This document shows positions 1 to 7,330 of a DNA stretch of 36,756 bases, in pieces. The notes below the pieces were generated by a model. That model saw only the letters and a list, made by a program, of their open reading frames with translations, was not told the DNA's origin and ran no database searches. Location: assembly GCA_018715695.1 (NCBI GenBank), contig DVLB01000111.1, positions 1-36,756 of the forward strand, written 5' to 3'. A program made the position numbers and the translations under genes. Every line of letters begins with the position of its first letter. Within the stretch, counting starts at the first letter, position 1. The stretch is from Candidatus Galloscillospira stercoripullorum (GTDB lineage Bacteria > Bacillota > Clostridia > Oscillospirales > Oscillospiraceae).

Positions 1-225
1 ATACTATTTTGATACTAATAAACTTTACAGCCGAAAATAGCAGGTGGAATATTAACATATTTGCGAAAGTTTTTCCTGCGAAATCACCTCAAATACACCC
101 TACTATATCTGAATTTGCCGAGTGGGAATAATTTCGGAGACCCGGAAAAGCCTGATTTTGCTGGGTTTTTGAGAGGTTAAGGCCCTCTGTAGCAACGATT
201 TGGCAACATTTTTTCATTATTCATA
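1..225. other. AT-rich non-coding left edge
   Basis: No convincing gene is seen here. The stretch is much richer in A and T than the rest of the window. It contains two similar words, 'gcaac' and 'ggcaac', about ten bases apart near 192-208, of the kind sometimes found at recombinase arm sites, but nothing that proves an attachment site. I see no promoter or RNA gene that I would defend. Confidence 0.4.
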
Positions 226-230
226 AAAAG

Positions 231-268
231 AGAGCTAGCTGATTTTATTCATCAGCTAGCTCTTTTTT
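231..268. terminator. bidirectional intrinsic terminator
   Basis: A perfect 13-base inverted repeat (AGAGCTAGCTGAT / ATCAGCTAGCTCT) with a 7-base loop is followed by a T run on the plus strand and preceded by an A run, so it can work in both directions. It lies just past the stop of the minus-strand gene at 283-636 and most likely ends that transcript. Confidence 0.8.
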
Positions 269-282
269 GATACTTTCCTGAA

Positions 283-636
283 TCATACACCAATGACAAT
301 AAAGCCGCATGCATCGTCAATATGAACTTCAACCCAGTCGTTTATGTCCGATAGAATTTGCATGACGATATTAAAGTCGTTGGGATCAACAATCTCTTTT
401 AGATTGAGTTTCATGATACGCTGCCATTGAGACTTTGAAATATAAGTATCCTCAAACATATCAAAATCCTCTACGACTTCACGAAATATTGCCTCTAAGA
501 AGAAAAAGAAAGCATCATCTATCACATAAAGGGAATCCGGTCTTGTCAACTTATGATCTTTAATGTTGCAAGCTTTTCGTAACTCAAGAAAATTACTGTC
601 ACTAAATTCCCCAAGGGCAAAAATATACTTATTCAT
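283..636 (-). CDS. hypothetical protein, 117 aa
   Basis: I do not recognise this protein. The ORF track extends it to 798, but the start is better placed at the ATG ending at 636 (protein begins MNKYIFALGEF), because a GGGTGGG ribosome-binding-like run lies just upstream and the extra 54 residues read as a frame overlapping a degraded remnant. The product is acidic, rich in aromatic residues (a run of four Phe), with no signal peptide and no membrane segment, so it is probably a small cytoplasmic protein. Its size, acidity and position near mobile-element debris would suit an orphan immunity protein or phage/ICE cargo, but that is only a guess. It is AT-rich compared with the main part of the window and is followed by a strong terminator. 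Confidence 0.6.
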   Translation of the reverse strand: MNKYIFALGEFSDSNFLELRKACNIKDHKLTRPDSLYVIDDAFFFFLEAIFREVVEDFDMFEDTYISKSQWQRIMKLNLKEIVDPNDFNIVMQILSDINDWVEVHIDDACGFIVIGV

Positions 637-655
637 TTTGTATCCCACCCATCTG

Positions 656-814
656 TTAGCCGGCCCCTGTGACAGAAACTTGGTCTGCTTCCACGTAGAA
701 ACTCCGGATAGTGTGGCGCTGCTTGTCATAGTCCTCTTTGGAGATTTCGCCAGCCTCCAGCCTGGCAGCGGCCTGTTGCCAGGAGCGGAGCATCTCATGT
801 GGCCGGGCGGCGTC
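656..814 (-). pseudogene. degraded coding remnant, possibly from a mobile element
   Basis: On the minus strand one frame reads as a natural helical protein end (RPHEMLRSWQQAAARLEAG, then EISKEDYDK) to a TAA at 656-658, but the same frame is blocked by a TAG at 815-817. Just upstream, in another frame, 838-900 reads LREMTQKYLGMALGFPEKLA and then stops. The pieces look like one gene broken by frameshifts and stops. The first segment resembles C-terminal tails of recombinase or mobilisation proteins of clostridial elements as I remember them; I cannot confirm this by search. It supports the view that the first 2 kb are element debris. Confidence 0.4.
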
Positions 815-1035
815 CTAGTTCCTCTGCAAATCGACCTTCAGGCAAGCTTCTCCGGGAAGCCCAGCGCCATACCGAGATATTTCTGTGTCATTTCCCGCAG
901 GAGACGGAAAAGTGAATTTGTTCGCCAATCCCCACATCATCAATTCCAACTGTTGGCGTCTTTAGAAAAACGTAGCAGAAATGATTCGTAAAGTCAAGAA
1001 AGTACTAAGTAATTATATTTAGTTTATTGTATAAA
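815..1035. other. stretch without an intact gene
   Basis: Apart from the short broken frames near 838-960 on the minus strand (LREMTQKYLG and TPTVGIDDVG pieces), this stretch shows no open gene with a ribosome-binding site. It becomes AT-rich after about 960. I see no RNA gene. Confidence 0.4.
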
Positions 1036-1065
1036 GGCGGGCAAGCCCAAGGAGGCTTGCCCGCC
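1036..1065. terminator. GC-rich hairpin, terminator-like
   Basis: A perfect 12-base stem (GGCGGGCAAGCC / GGCTTGCCCGCC) with a 6-base loop. On the minus strand it is followed by TTTAT, so it could be a second terminator behind the XRE gene. Confidence 0.5.
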
Positions 1066-1090
1066 GCCTTTGATTTGGTGGTACCAAAGC

Positions 1091-1139
1091 AAATCCGCCG
1101 GAAGCGGCATCTCAAAGAGTCGCTTCCGGCGGATTTTTT
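1091..1139. terminator. 16-bp stem-loop at the 3' end of the XRE gene
   Basis: AAATCCGCCGGAAGCG and CGCTTCCGGCGGATTT form a 16-base perfect stem around a 14-base loop. The right arm abuts the stop codon of the minus-strand regulator. A run of T follows on the plus strand, while on the minus strand the tail is only UUUGCUUU, so it is the stronger terminator for plus-strand transcription but may serve both. Confidence 0.65.
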
Positions 1140-1449
1140 ACATCTTATCAATCAAAGCGAATACAACGGCTTGCTGTTCTTCGCTCAGCCTCGACCAGCG
1201 TTCCAGAAGCTTTTTCTGCGCCTCAGTCAAGGAAACAGGTGTATCTTCTTCAGCAAATAGCTGAGAGAGCGTAATGCCAAAAGCTGTGCAGATTTTCTCC
1301 AAGGATGGAATGGTCGGAACCATGTCCTTACGATACCATGAGGAGATCGTGGATTGCGGCAAACCAGAGCGCTCTGCAAGCTGATACTCTGTCCAACCCC
1401 GCGCCTCCCGATATGAGGTTATGACCGAGAGAATATCCTTCACCTGCAT
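1138..1449 (-). CDS. XRE-family helix-turn-helix regulator
   Basis: A small DNA-binding protein, about 103 residues from the ATG at 1447-1449. Residues about 5-65 carry a classic HTH_3 (Cro/C1) fold: 'TEYQLAERSGLPQSTISSWYRK' is the helix-turn-helix, followed by 'PSLEKICTAFGITLSQLF'. The C-terminal 35 residues are helical (EAQKKLLERWSRLSEEQ) and may dimerise. The start is uncertain: AAAGGAG lies only two bases before the ATG but about eight bases before the GTG at 1441-1443, so a 101-residue form beginning MKDILSV is equally possible. It is divergent from the SLOG-like gene, and the shared 110-base gap holds a palindrome over the neighbour's -10 box, which suggests that this protein represses that promoter and perhaps its own (inference). 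Confidence 0.85.
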   Translation of the reverse strand: MQVKDILSVITSYREARGWTEYQLAERSGLPQSTISSWYRKDMVPTIPSLEKICTAFGITLSQLFAEEDTPVSLTEAQKKLLERWSRLSEEQQAVVFALIDKM

Positions 1450-1494
1450 CACTCCTTTGCTTGTGTTCTTCGTAAATTATACTTTGATAAATCG

Positions 1495-1523
1495 TTGTGA
1501 TTTAATCATTTATATCGTATAAT
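1495..1523 (+). promoter_or_regulatory. sigma70/SigA-type promoter for the SLOG-like gene
   Basis: -35 TTGTGA at 1495-1500, a 17-base spacer, and a perfect -10 TATAAT at 1518-1523. Transcription would start near 1530, about 30 bases before the TTG start at 1560. Confidence 0.75.
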
Positions 1524-1533
1524 TTTAACGATA
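1513..1533. promoter_or_regulatory. candidate operator palindrome over the -10 box
   Basis: TATCGT at 1513-1518 and ACGATA at 1528-1533 are exact inverted copies separated by nine bases, and they bracket the TATAAT box. Such a position suits repression by the divergently encoded XRE protein. A related 'gataaatcg' word occurs at about 1486-1494, closer to the regulator's own start. Confidence 0.5.
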
Positions 1534-1559
1534 AATACAACTATAAAGGAGGGAGAACT

Positions 1560-2036
1560 TTGGGCGGAAAAAGCTGTTTTTTCATCGGACACCGCGAAAC
1601 ATCGGAAGAAATTTATCCAGCACTGTATGCGACTGTAGAACAGCACATTTTGGAATATGGCGTCACAGAATTTATCGTCGGCCACTATGGCGGATTTGAC
1701 CGGCTTGCAGCGTCAGCGGTCAAGGCAGTAAAGCGCTTTCAACCAGAAGTGAAACTCACTCTGCTGTTGCCTTACCATCCAGCAGAACGGCCCGTCCTAC
1801 CGCCAGATGGATTTGACCGTACCTTCTATCCGCCAGGGATGGAAAGTGTTCCGCGTAAGATCGCAATCGTGAGAGCAAACCGCTATGTTATGGATCATGT
1901 AGATTACCTCATCGCCTATGCCTGGCATCCTGCCAGCAATGCACGGGAGCTGGTGGAGTATGCAAGAGGGCGAGAAAAGAAAAATTCTCTTTTTATAACA
2001 TTGATAAATCACGATGATGGATACACACAGAAGTAA
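1560..2036 (+). CDS. SLOG/YpsA-like Rossmann-fold protein
   Basis: A 158-residue protein starting at TTG (1560), justified by AGGAGGGAG eleven bases upstream and by the promoter at 1495-1523. The N-terminus 'CFFIGHRE' and 'FIVGHYGGFDRLAA' (residues about 35-50) match the nucleotide- or ligand-binding pattern of the SLOG superfamily (YpsA/DUF1273-like): a beta strand, then a glycine-rich turn, then a helix. The second half contains 'LLLPYHPAERP' and 'VDYLIAYAWHPASNARELVEYA', as in members that bind nucleotide-derived ligands. It is probably cytoplasmic. Function is not known; SLOG proteins occur in stress, cytokinin-like and phage-defence settings. The pairing with a divergent repressor and the lower GC content suggest accessory DNA. 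Confidence 0.7.
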   Translation: MGGKSCFFIGHRETSEEIYPALYATVEQHILEYGVTEFIVGHYGGFDRLAASAVKAVKRFQPEVKLTLLLPYHPAERPVLPPDGFDRTFYPPGMESVPRKIAIVRANRYVMDHVDYLIAYAWHPASNARELVEYARGREKKNSLFITLINHDDGYTQK

Positions 2037-2109
2037 AAAACGTGAGGAAACTTGGAGAGCGGGCAGGGCTTCCGGCAGCGCGGAGCTTCTCTGCGGGTGC
2101 GATTTAGGA

Positions 2110-2138
2110 TTTACAACGGAGAGAAAGCGTGCTATGAT
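2110..2138 (+). promoter_or_regulatory. promoter of the first cobalamin locus
   Basis: -35 TTTACA at 2110-2115, exactly 17 bases of spacer, and -10 TATGAT at 2133-2138. The expected start near 2145 lies just ahead of the first riboswitch aptamer. It is the only good promoter I see before the toroid/ECF genes, so it may drive both riboswitches and the operon. Confidence 0.7.
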
Positions 2139-2149
2139 GGACAGGAATT

Positions 2150-2445
2150 GAATACCAATCCGGCTTTTGTGGCAACATGCGCGACCCTGCCGATCTGGCA
2201 GGACACGCATCCTTGTTTTGAACAAGGGAATCGGGTGAAAGTCCCGGACAAGGACCGCGGCAGAACCTCGGGCGAAAGCCTGGGCGGAGCGCGGACCCTT
2301 AGCTGTGATGGTGAAGGATGCCTCTTTTCTGCGAAAGCAGGTCACTGGCGGCTGGGCCGCTGGGAAGGCGGGCGGCATCCGCTGGCCCTATATTGGGCCT
2401 GAACACCTCAGTCAGAAGACCTACTGGGAGCTCCATCCTCCTCGG
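2150..2445 (+). ncRNA. cobalamin riboswitch 1
   Basis: The core 'AAGGGAATCGGGTGAAAG' followed by 'TCCCGGAC' is the conserved cobalamin aptamer segment. Further 3' come 'GGTCACTGGC' (the GCCACTG-type element) and 'CAGTCAGAAGACCTACTG', a clear B12 box (consensus AGYCAGGAGACCTGCC). GCATCCTT at 2207-2214 can pair with AAGGATGC at 2314-2321. Outer limits are approximate because I cannot fold it. It is followed by two terminator-like hairpins, so high cobalamin should stop transcription of the surface-protein/ECF genes (known mechanism for the class; inferred here). Confidence 0.88.
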
Positions 2446-2476
2446 GAGGGGGGGCCTGCTCTGAAAGATGCCAGGA

Positions 2477-2501
2477 GAAACGGCGCGCATGCGCCTGTTT
2501 C
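2477..2501 (+). terminator. hairpin in the expression platform of riboswitch 1
   Basis: GAAACGGCGC / GCGCCTGTTTC closes over a GCAT loop (one bulged T) and is followed by 'gtgttttc'. It is either a first weak terminator or part of an antiterminator switch. Confidence 0.45.
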
Positions 2502-2521
2502 GTGTTTTCAGGAATGGAAGC

Positions 2522-2551
2522 AAAAGCGGACGTGGAGGCGTCCGCTTTTTT
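2522..2551 (+). terminator. intrinsic terminator after riboswitch 1
   Basis: AAAAGCGGACG / CGTCCGCTTTT, an 11-base perfect stem with a 6-base loop and a run of six T. Placed about 80 bases after the B12 box, it fits the off-state terminator of riboswitch 1. Confidence 0.85.
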
Positions 2552-2699
2552 GCGCGCTTTTTTCGGTGGGCGGCAAAGCGCCGGCATGAAGGCGGGAAAA
2601 AGACCATATGCTGCAAACAGCAGGAAGGCAACGGGGAGGGAAGGCCACTGACCAAAGCGGGAAAGCAGAGCGGAACAGACAAGTGAATCAGGCAGCTTT
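2552..2699 (+). other. spacer between the two riboswitches
   Basis: No convincing gene lies here: the 72-residue ORF at 2468-2686 runs through the terminator and has no ribosome-binding site. I find no good -35/-10 pair either, so the second riboswitch probably depends on read-through from 2110, unless a weak promoter is missed. Confidence 0.45.
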
Positions 2700-2905
2700 T
2701 GTGGCCCCGGCTCGGCCTTGACGACAGAGACGGGGATGGACAAGGGAATCGGGTGAGAATCCCGAACGGTAACCGCCGCTGTAAGCGCTGAGATACCGGA
2801 TCGTTGGCGAAAGCCAGTCACTGGGAAACTGGGAAGGCAGATCCGGCGTCGTGGGGCAGAGTGTCCCGCAGGCGCAAGTCAGAAGACCTACAAGAGAGGC
2901 AGCGG
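2700..2905 (+). ncRNA. cobalamin riboswitch 2 (tandem)
   Basis: A second, more canonical aptamer: 'AAGGGAATCGGGTGAGAA', then 'TCCCGAACGGTAACCGCC' and 'GCTGTAAGCGC', then 'GCCAGTCACTGGGAAACTGGG', and a B12 box 'AAGTCAGAAGACCTACAAG'. Its nearest downstream gene starts at 3007. Unlike riboswitch 1 it is not followed by an obvious T-tailed terminator; hairpins at 2904-2919 and 2957-2982 lie between it and the ribosome-binding site, so the output may be translational. Edges are approximate. Confidence 0.93.
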
Positions 2906-2956
2906 CCGCGTGAGCGGCCAACCATGGGAAAACGGCTGTGGAGATCAATGGGATCT

Positions 2957-2982
2957 GCCACGGCATTTTTCATGCCGCGGCA
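2957..2982 (+). promoter_or_regulatory. hairpin between riboswitch 2 and the first surface gene
   Basis: TGCC-A-CGGCAT, loop TTTTC, ATGCCG-C-GGCA: a ten-pair stem with one mismatch that ends about ten bases before the AAAGGAGA ribosome-binding site at 2992. It lacks a T tail, so it may influence ribosome access in the riboswitch output rather than termination (inference). Confidence 0.4.
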
Positions 2983-3006
2983 CAGGAGTTGAAAGGAGAC
3001 GCGAGC

Positions 3007-4662
3007 ATGAAAACAAGAGGATTGAGCCTTTTGCTGGCCCTGGTGATGGTGCTGGGACTGCTGAGTGCCCCAGCGCAGGCGGCGGAGGGCACCGAGGAGA
3101 TTTCCAGCCAGGCGCAGCTGGCGGAAATGACGGATGGCGGCAGCTATATCCTGACAGCGGATATTGTGCTGAGCGAGTGGGAGGCCATTTCCTTCTCCGG
3201 CAGTCTGGACGGAAATGGCCACACCATCACCCTGAGCGGGACGCCGCTCTTTGATACCCTCAGCGGCACGGTGAAAAACCTGCTGCTGGACGGGAGTGTG
3301 TCCGACAGCAAAACGCCGGCGCCCTGGCGTACAGCGTGACAGGCGGGACCGTCCAAAACTGCTGGTCAGGGGCCAGCGTCAGCGTGGGCTATATCGCCAC
3401 TCCGGCGGGATTTGCGGGCAAGCTGACAGGGAGCGTCATCAAAAGCTGCCTTTCCACCAGTCCGCTGAAATCCTATGACAAGGGGATCGCTTCCACGGCG
3501 GACGCCTCCTCCCGGATTTCAAATTGCTATTGGCTGCCGGCAAGCTCCCCCAGCGGCGGGAGCTTTGCGGGAGAAGACAATCAGAAAATAACCGCCGACG
3601 ACTATCTGGTGGCCATGGCAAACCTCAACGCCGCCCACGAGGAGGGGCTGCTTTACTGGACCATGGGCCAGGACGGCGTGCCCCGGCCCACTTCCGAGGC
3701 GGCGCCTGAAGTGGAGCGCACCCAGCTGGACCAGGCCATAAGCCAAGCGGCGGCGCTGCGGGAAGAGGAGTATACGCCGCGCTCCTGGTCCGCCCTGGAA
3801 GCTGCCCTGCAAAGTGCCCAGGCGGTGGGCCAGGACGCCACCCAAGCGGAGGTAAACGCCGCGGCAAAGGCGCTGACCGACGCTATGGCGGCGCTGGTGG
3901 TGCGGGGGGACAAGACGGCCCTGGAGGAGCTCTGCAACAGCGTCAGGGACAAGACAGACGCCGTGAGCGGAGAGGAAGGGATTTGTTATACCGCCGAGAG
4001 CTGGGCCGCCTTTGCCGACGCCCGGACCGCCGCCAACGCGGTGCTGGAGGATGAAAACGCCGATGAGCGGCAGGTGCTTGACGCCAGGGAAGCCCTTCAG
4101 CAGGCCCTGGAGGGGCTGATCCCGGACCGCACCGGGGTGACCGCAGAGGAGCGAGCAGCCCTTGGCGGGGAAATGGAGAAGGCCCCCGGTGAGAAGGGTT
4201 GGTACCTTCGCGCCCGGCGCCCCGGCCAGCCGGGCCATGCTGACCACCGTCCTCTACCGCCTGGAGAGCCCGGCGTCCGGCGAGCAGCAGGAGATGCCCT
4301 TTGCCGATGTGGCGCAGGACGCCTGGTATGCCGGCGCGGTGGCCTGGGCTGGGGAAAACGGGATCGTCAACGGCGTGGGCGGCGGCGTCTTCGCGCCCGG
4401 AAAGGCCATTACCCGGGAGCAGATGGTCACCATGTTCTACCGCTACGCCTGCTATCGCGGTGAAGCCACCGGCGCGGCGGGAGACCTGGAGCAGTTTGCC
4501 GACGGAGAAGAGGTCTCCGCCTGGGCCGTGGAGGCCATGAGCTGGGCCGTGGGCGCCGGACTTATCTCCGGGGTGGCCCCCCAGACCCTTGCCCCCGGCG
4601 GCACCGCTACCAGCGCCCAGATGGCGGCCATCCTGATGGCGTTCATCGAGATGATGAAATAA
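3007..4662 (+). pseudogene. SLH/FIVAR surface protein, broken by two frameshifts
   Basis: The reading starts at ATG 3007 behind AAAGGAGA with a clear signal peptide (LLLALVMVLGLLSAPAQA-A). It leaves frame near 3319: 'acgccggcgccctggcg' continues sensibly as ALAYSVTGGTVQN only in the next frame, as if one G were lost from GGCGGCC. It changes frame again near 4195, where it moves into 'GTFAPGAPASRAML' and the SLH motifs. Stitched together, the protein has a signal peptide, a beta-rich repeat segment (GNGHTITLSG, TVKNLLLDGSV, GLUG-like), two FIVAR-type helical modules (SWSALEAALQSAQAV..., SWAAFADARTAANAV...) and about two and a half S-layer homology motifs ending near 4660. The first SLH motif is truncated at the second frame change. 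It would have sat on the cell-wall surface as first gene of the cobalamin locus. Either the gene is dead or the sequence holds errors; the short N-terminal ORF ends at 3339. Confidence 0.75.
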
Positions 4663-4724
4663 CAGGGGGAGCGGCCCGGAGCGGTCCATTGGGCTCCGGG
4701 CCATCCCCTGACAGGAGAAAGAAG

Positions 4725-6376
4725 ATGAAAGGCTTAAAAAAACGGGCGCTGAGCCTGCTGCTTGCCCTGGGGGTGCAGCTTGCGCTCCTGGCGACGGCGG
4801 CGTCTGCCACGGCGGCGCTGCCCGACGCGCTGCACACCGCCGCCGCACACATGCTGGACACGGTGACCCAGCCGCAGGTGGGCTCCGTGGGAGGCGAGTG
4901 GGCGGTCATCGGTCTGGCCAGGAGCGGCGTTGCGGTGCCTCAGTCCTATTGGGACGAGTACTACGCGGGGGTGGAGGACTATGTGGAGGCGTGCGGCGGC
5001 ATTCTGCACGAGAAGAAGTATACGGAATATTCCCGCCTCATCATCGCGCTGACGGCCATCGGCGCGGACCCCACCGATGTGGCCGGGTACAATCTGCTCA
5101 CCGCCCTGGGGGACTATGAAAGGACCATCTGGCAGGGCCTCAACGGCCCCACCTGGGCGCTCATCGCTCTGGACTGCGGCGGATATGAGATCCCGGAAAA
5201 TCCCGAGGCCAAGACCCAGGCCACCCGGCAGATGTATGTAGACCGGATCCTGGCGTGTCAGCTCCCGGACGGGGGCTGGAGCCTGTACGGCGGCACGGAG
5301 CTGGAGGCCGCCGGCTATGATACCGCCGACCCGGACATCACCGGCATGGCCTTGCAGGCCCTTGCCCGGTATCAGGATCAGAGCGCCGTGGCCAAGGCAA
5401 CGGAGGAAGCCCTCTCCTGCATGAGCGGGAGGCAAAACTCCGATGGCGGCTTTGAGAGCGAGGGTGTGCCCAGCGCCGCGAGCACCGCGCAGATCCTGGT
5501 GGCGCTGTGCGAGCTGGGCATCTCCCTGGACGATTGGCGCTTTGTGAAAACGGCAACACGGTACTGGACGATCTCTTGCAGTTTCGCGATGGTAAAGGTG
5601 GATTCCTTCACACGAAGGAGGGCTCCGGCTCCAGCCAGATGGCCTCAGAGCAGGGGCTGTACGCCCTGGCGGCCGCCTGGAGAGCGGAGAGCGGGCAGAG
5701 CAGCCTTTACCGGATGGACGACGTGGCCATCCGGGTATCCGGCCAAGGGGCGGCGGGCTCCGGCCTGCCTGGAAAGGACCCGGCGGTGCGCTTGCCCGCC
5801 GTCTCCGCCCAGGGAGCCACCTTTGCGGACATCGCCGCCCATGAAAATAGGCAGGCCATCGAGGCCCTGGCGGAAAGAGGGATCATTACCGGCATGGGCG
5901 GCGGACTTTTCTGCCCGGACGAGACCATGACCAGAGCGCAGTTTGTCGCCATCGTCATCAAGGCTCTGGGCCTGACCCCGGAGCTCTGCGACGATTTCAG
6001 CGATGTGGCCGATACCGCCTGGTACGCCGGGTATGTGGGGACGGCCTCCCGCCTGGGTCTGATCAACGGCCGGGGCGGCGGGATCTTTGACCCGGGCGGG
6101 ACCATCACGCGACAGGAGGCCGCGGTCCTGGTGGCCCGGGCGGCCGCGCTCTGCGGGATGGATACCGAGCTGGACAGCGGCAGCGCCCGCGATACACTGG
6201 CCCAGTTTGGTGACTATGTAAAAACGGCCCAGTGGGCCCGGGAGGGGCTGGCGTTTTGCTATCAGGCGGGGATTCTGGATGATGGCGCGCTGGAGATCCG
6301 GGGCGGGGAGGCCGTCCGTCGCTGTGAGGTGGCGCAGATGATCTACGGCCTGCTCTGCGCGGCAGAGCTGCTGTGA
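4725..6376 (+). pseudogene. alpha/alpha-toroid SLH protein (cobalamin-binder-like), one frameshift
   Basis: Start is ATG 4725 behind AGGAGA; a signal peptide (LSLLLALGVQLALLATAASATA) follows. Residues about 30-340 form an alpha/alpha-toroid of the prenyltransferase/terpene-cyclase/intrinsic-factor type: repeated 'QLPDGGWSLYGG', 'NSDGGFESEG', 'RDGKGGFLHTKEG' turns with helices such as 'TGMALQALARYQD'. The C-terminus has SLH motifs ('FADIAAHENRQAIEALAERGIITG...MTRAQF', 'FSDVADTAWYAGYVG...'). The frame breaks at about 5547: here the run is GTGAAAACGGC, while the intact paralogue at 20089-21717 has GTGAAAAACGGC at the same codons, so one A is missing from an A5 run. Restoring it gives RFVKNGNTVLDDLLQF and a full-length protein. 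By family knowledge and context it would capture corrinoid at the S-layer. It may be a pseudogene, a phase-variable gene or a base-calling error. Confidence 0.82.
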
Positions 6377-6395
6377 CGGAAGAGAGGGGCAGTCT

Positions 6396-7298
6396 GTGTG
6401 GTGGAAGAGACATAAGTGGAAGGTCCTCCTTCCCGTCATAGCCGTGGCCGTGCTGGCCGCCGCCTTCTGGTACGGCGGCGACGCCCCCGGCTTGCAGGGC
6501 TGGACCGTGCCGGAGGGCGGGGGAAGTGCGTCGGTCAGTCACAGCCAGATGCCGCAGCAGACTCCTGAGCCTGCGGAGAGCGGAAAACCGCAGGCGGCGG
6601 AGGAGAGCGCGCTCCCGACTCCCGAAGAAAGCCCGGGGACGCCGGCGGAGCCGTCCCCCAGCACCGAGACGGAACAGACGCAGGCGCCGGGGGATGAGCA
6701 GGCCGAGCAAAGCGGTCCGGAAGAGGAGGAAAGCGCCGGGACACAGAGCGCCGGCGGGGAAGAGACGCCGCCCCAGGCCGTGGAAGGGGACGGTGATGCT
6801 GAGAAGGACAAATACCTTACAGATACTGTGCCGGAAGGAAAACCGCTGCCGGTGGAGCCCCAGGACGCGGTGCTCTCCGACACGGCCTACACCTGCACCA
6901 TTTCCATCTCCTGCGCCTCCATCCTGGACCATATGGACTGGCTGGACGAGGAAAAGGCGGAGCTGGTGCCGGAGGACGGCTGGGTCCTTGCGCCGGTGGA
7001 GGTCACCTTCTACGAAGGGGAGAGCGTGTTCAACGTCCTTCAGCGCACCTGCAAGCAGCAGAAAATTCATCTGGAATTTGAAAACACACCCATGTATAAT
7101 TCTGCCTATATAGAGGGCATCCATAACCTGTATGAGTTTGACTGCGGCGAGCTGTCCGGCTGGATGTATGAGGTCAACGGCTGGTTTCCCAATTACGGCT
7201 GCTCCCGCTACCAGCTCCGGGACGGCGACGTGATCTGCTGGGTCTATACCTGCGAGCTGGGGGCGGACGTGGGCAGGGACGACGCCCTGGACGGCTGA
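6396..7298 (+). CDS. membrane-tethered DUF4430 protein (transcobalamin-like beta domain)
   Basis: A 300-residue protein from a GTG start at 6396 (AGAGAGGGG upstream), 19 bases after the toroid gene stop. Residues about 9-25 (VLLPVIAVAVLAAAFWYG) are a signal anchor. Residues about 40-165 are a long Pro/Glu/Ser linker that would reach through the wall. The C-terminal domain, about residues 165-297, matches DUF4430, the fold family of the C-terminal beta domain of transcobalamin and intrinsic factor: 'CTISISCASIL', 'LVPEDGWVLAPVEVTFYEGESVFNVLQR', 'YNSAYIEGIHNLYEFDCGELSGWMYEVNG', 'CSRYQLRDGDVICWVYTCELGADVG'. Cysteines are shared with the paralogue at 19345-20076. In the locus it sits between the toroid protein and the ECF transporter, suggesting that it holds corrinoid at the membrane and passes it on (inference). 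Confidence 0.85.
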   Translation: MWWKRHKWKVLLPVIAVAVLAAAFWYGGDAPGLQGWTVPEGGGSASVSHSQMPQQTPEPAESGKPQAAEESALPTPEESPGTPAEPSPSTETEQTQAPGDEQAEQSGPEEEESAGTQSAGGEETPPQAVEGDGDAEKDKYLTDTVPEGKPLPVEPQDAVLSDTAYTCTISISCASILDHMDWLDEEKAELVPEDGWVLAPVEVTFYEGESVFNVLQRTCKQQKIHLEFENTPMYNSAYIEGIHNLYEFDCGELSGWMYEVNGWFPNYGCSRYQLRDGDVICWVYTCELGADVGRDDALDG

Positions 7299-7330
7299 GG
7301 GCAGGAGAAAACAAGAGAGGAGGCGGCGAA

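Noticed and set aside
1036-1139. The two long hairpins as insertion-sequence ends
   Set aside because: They have different sequences, do not bound a transposase, and have terminator-like tails.
2468-2686. 72-residue plus-strand ORF between the riboswitches
   Set aside because: It runs through the riboswitch terminator, has no ribosome-binding site and a biased Arg/Gly/Lys composition.
5541-5560. Programmed -1 ribosomal frameshift in the first toroid gene
   Set aside because: The local bases do not form a classical X XXY YYZ slippery heptamer in the proper phase, and the intact paralogue shows that simple loss of one A explains the shift.
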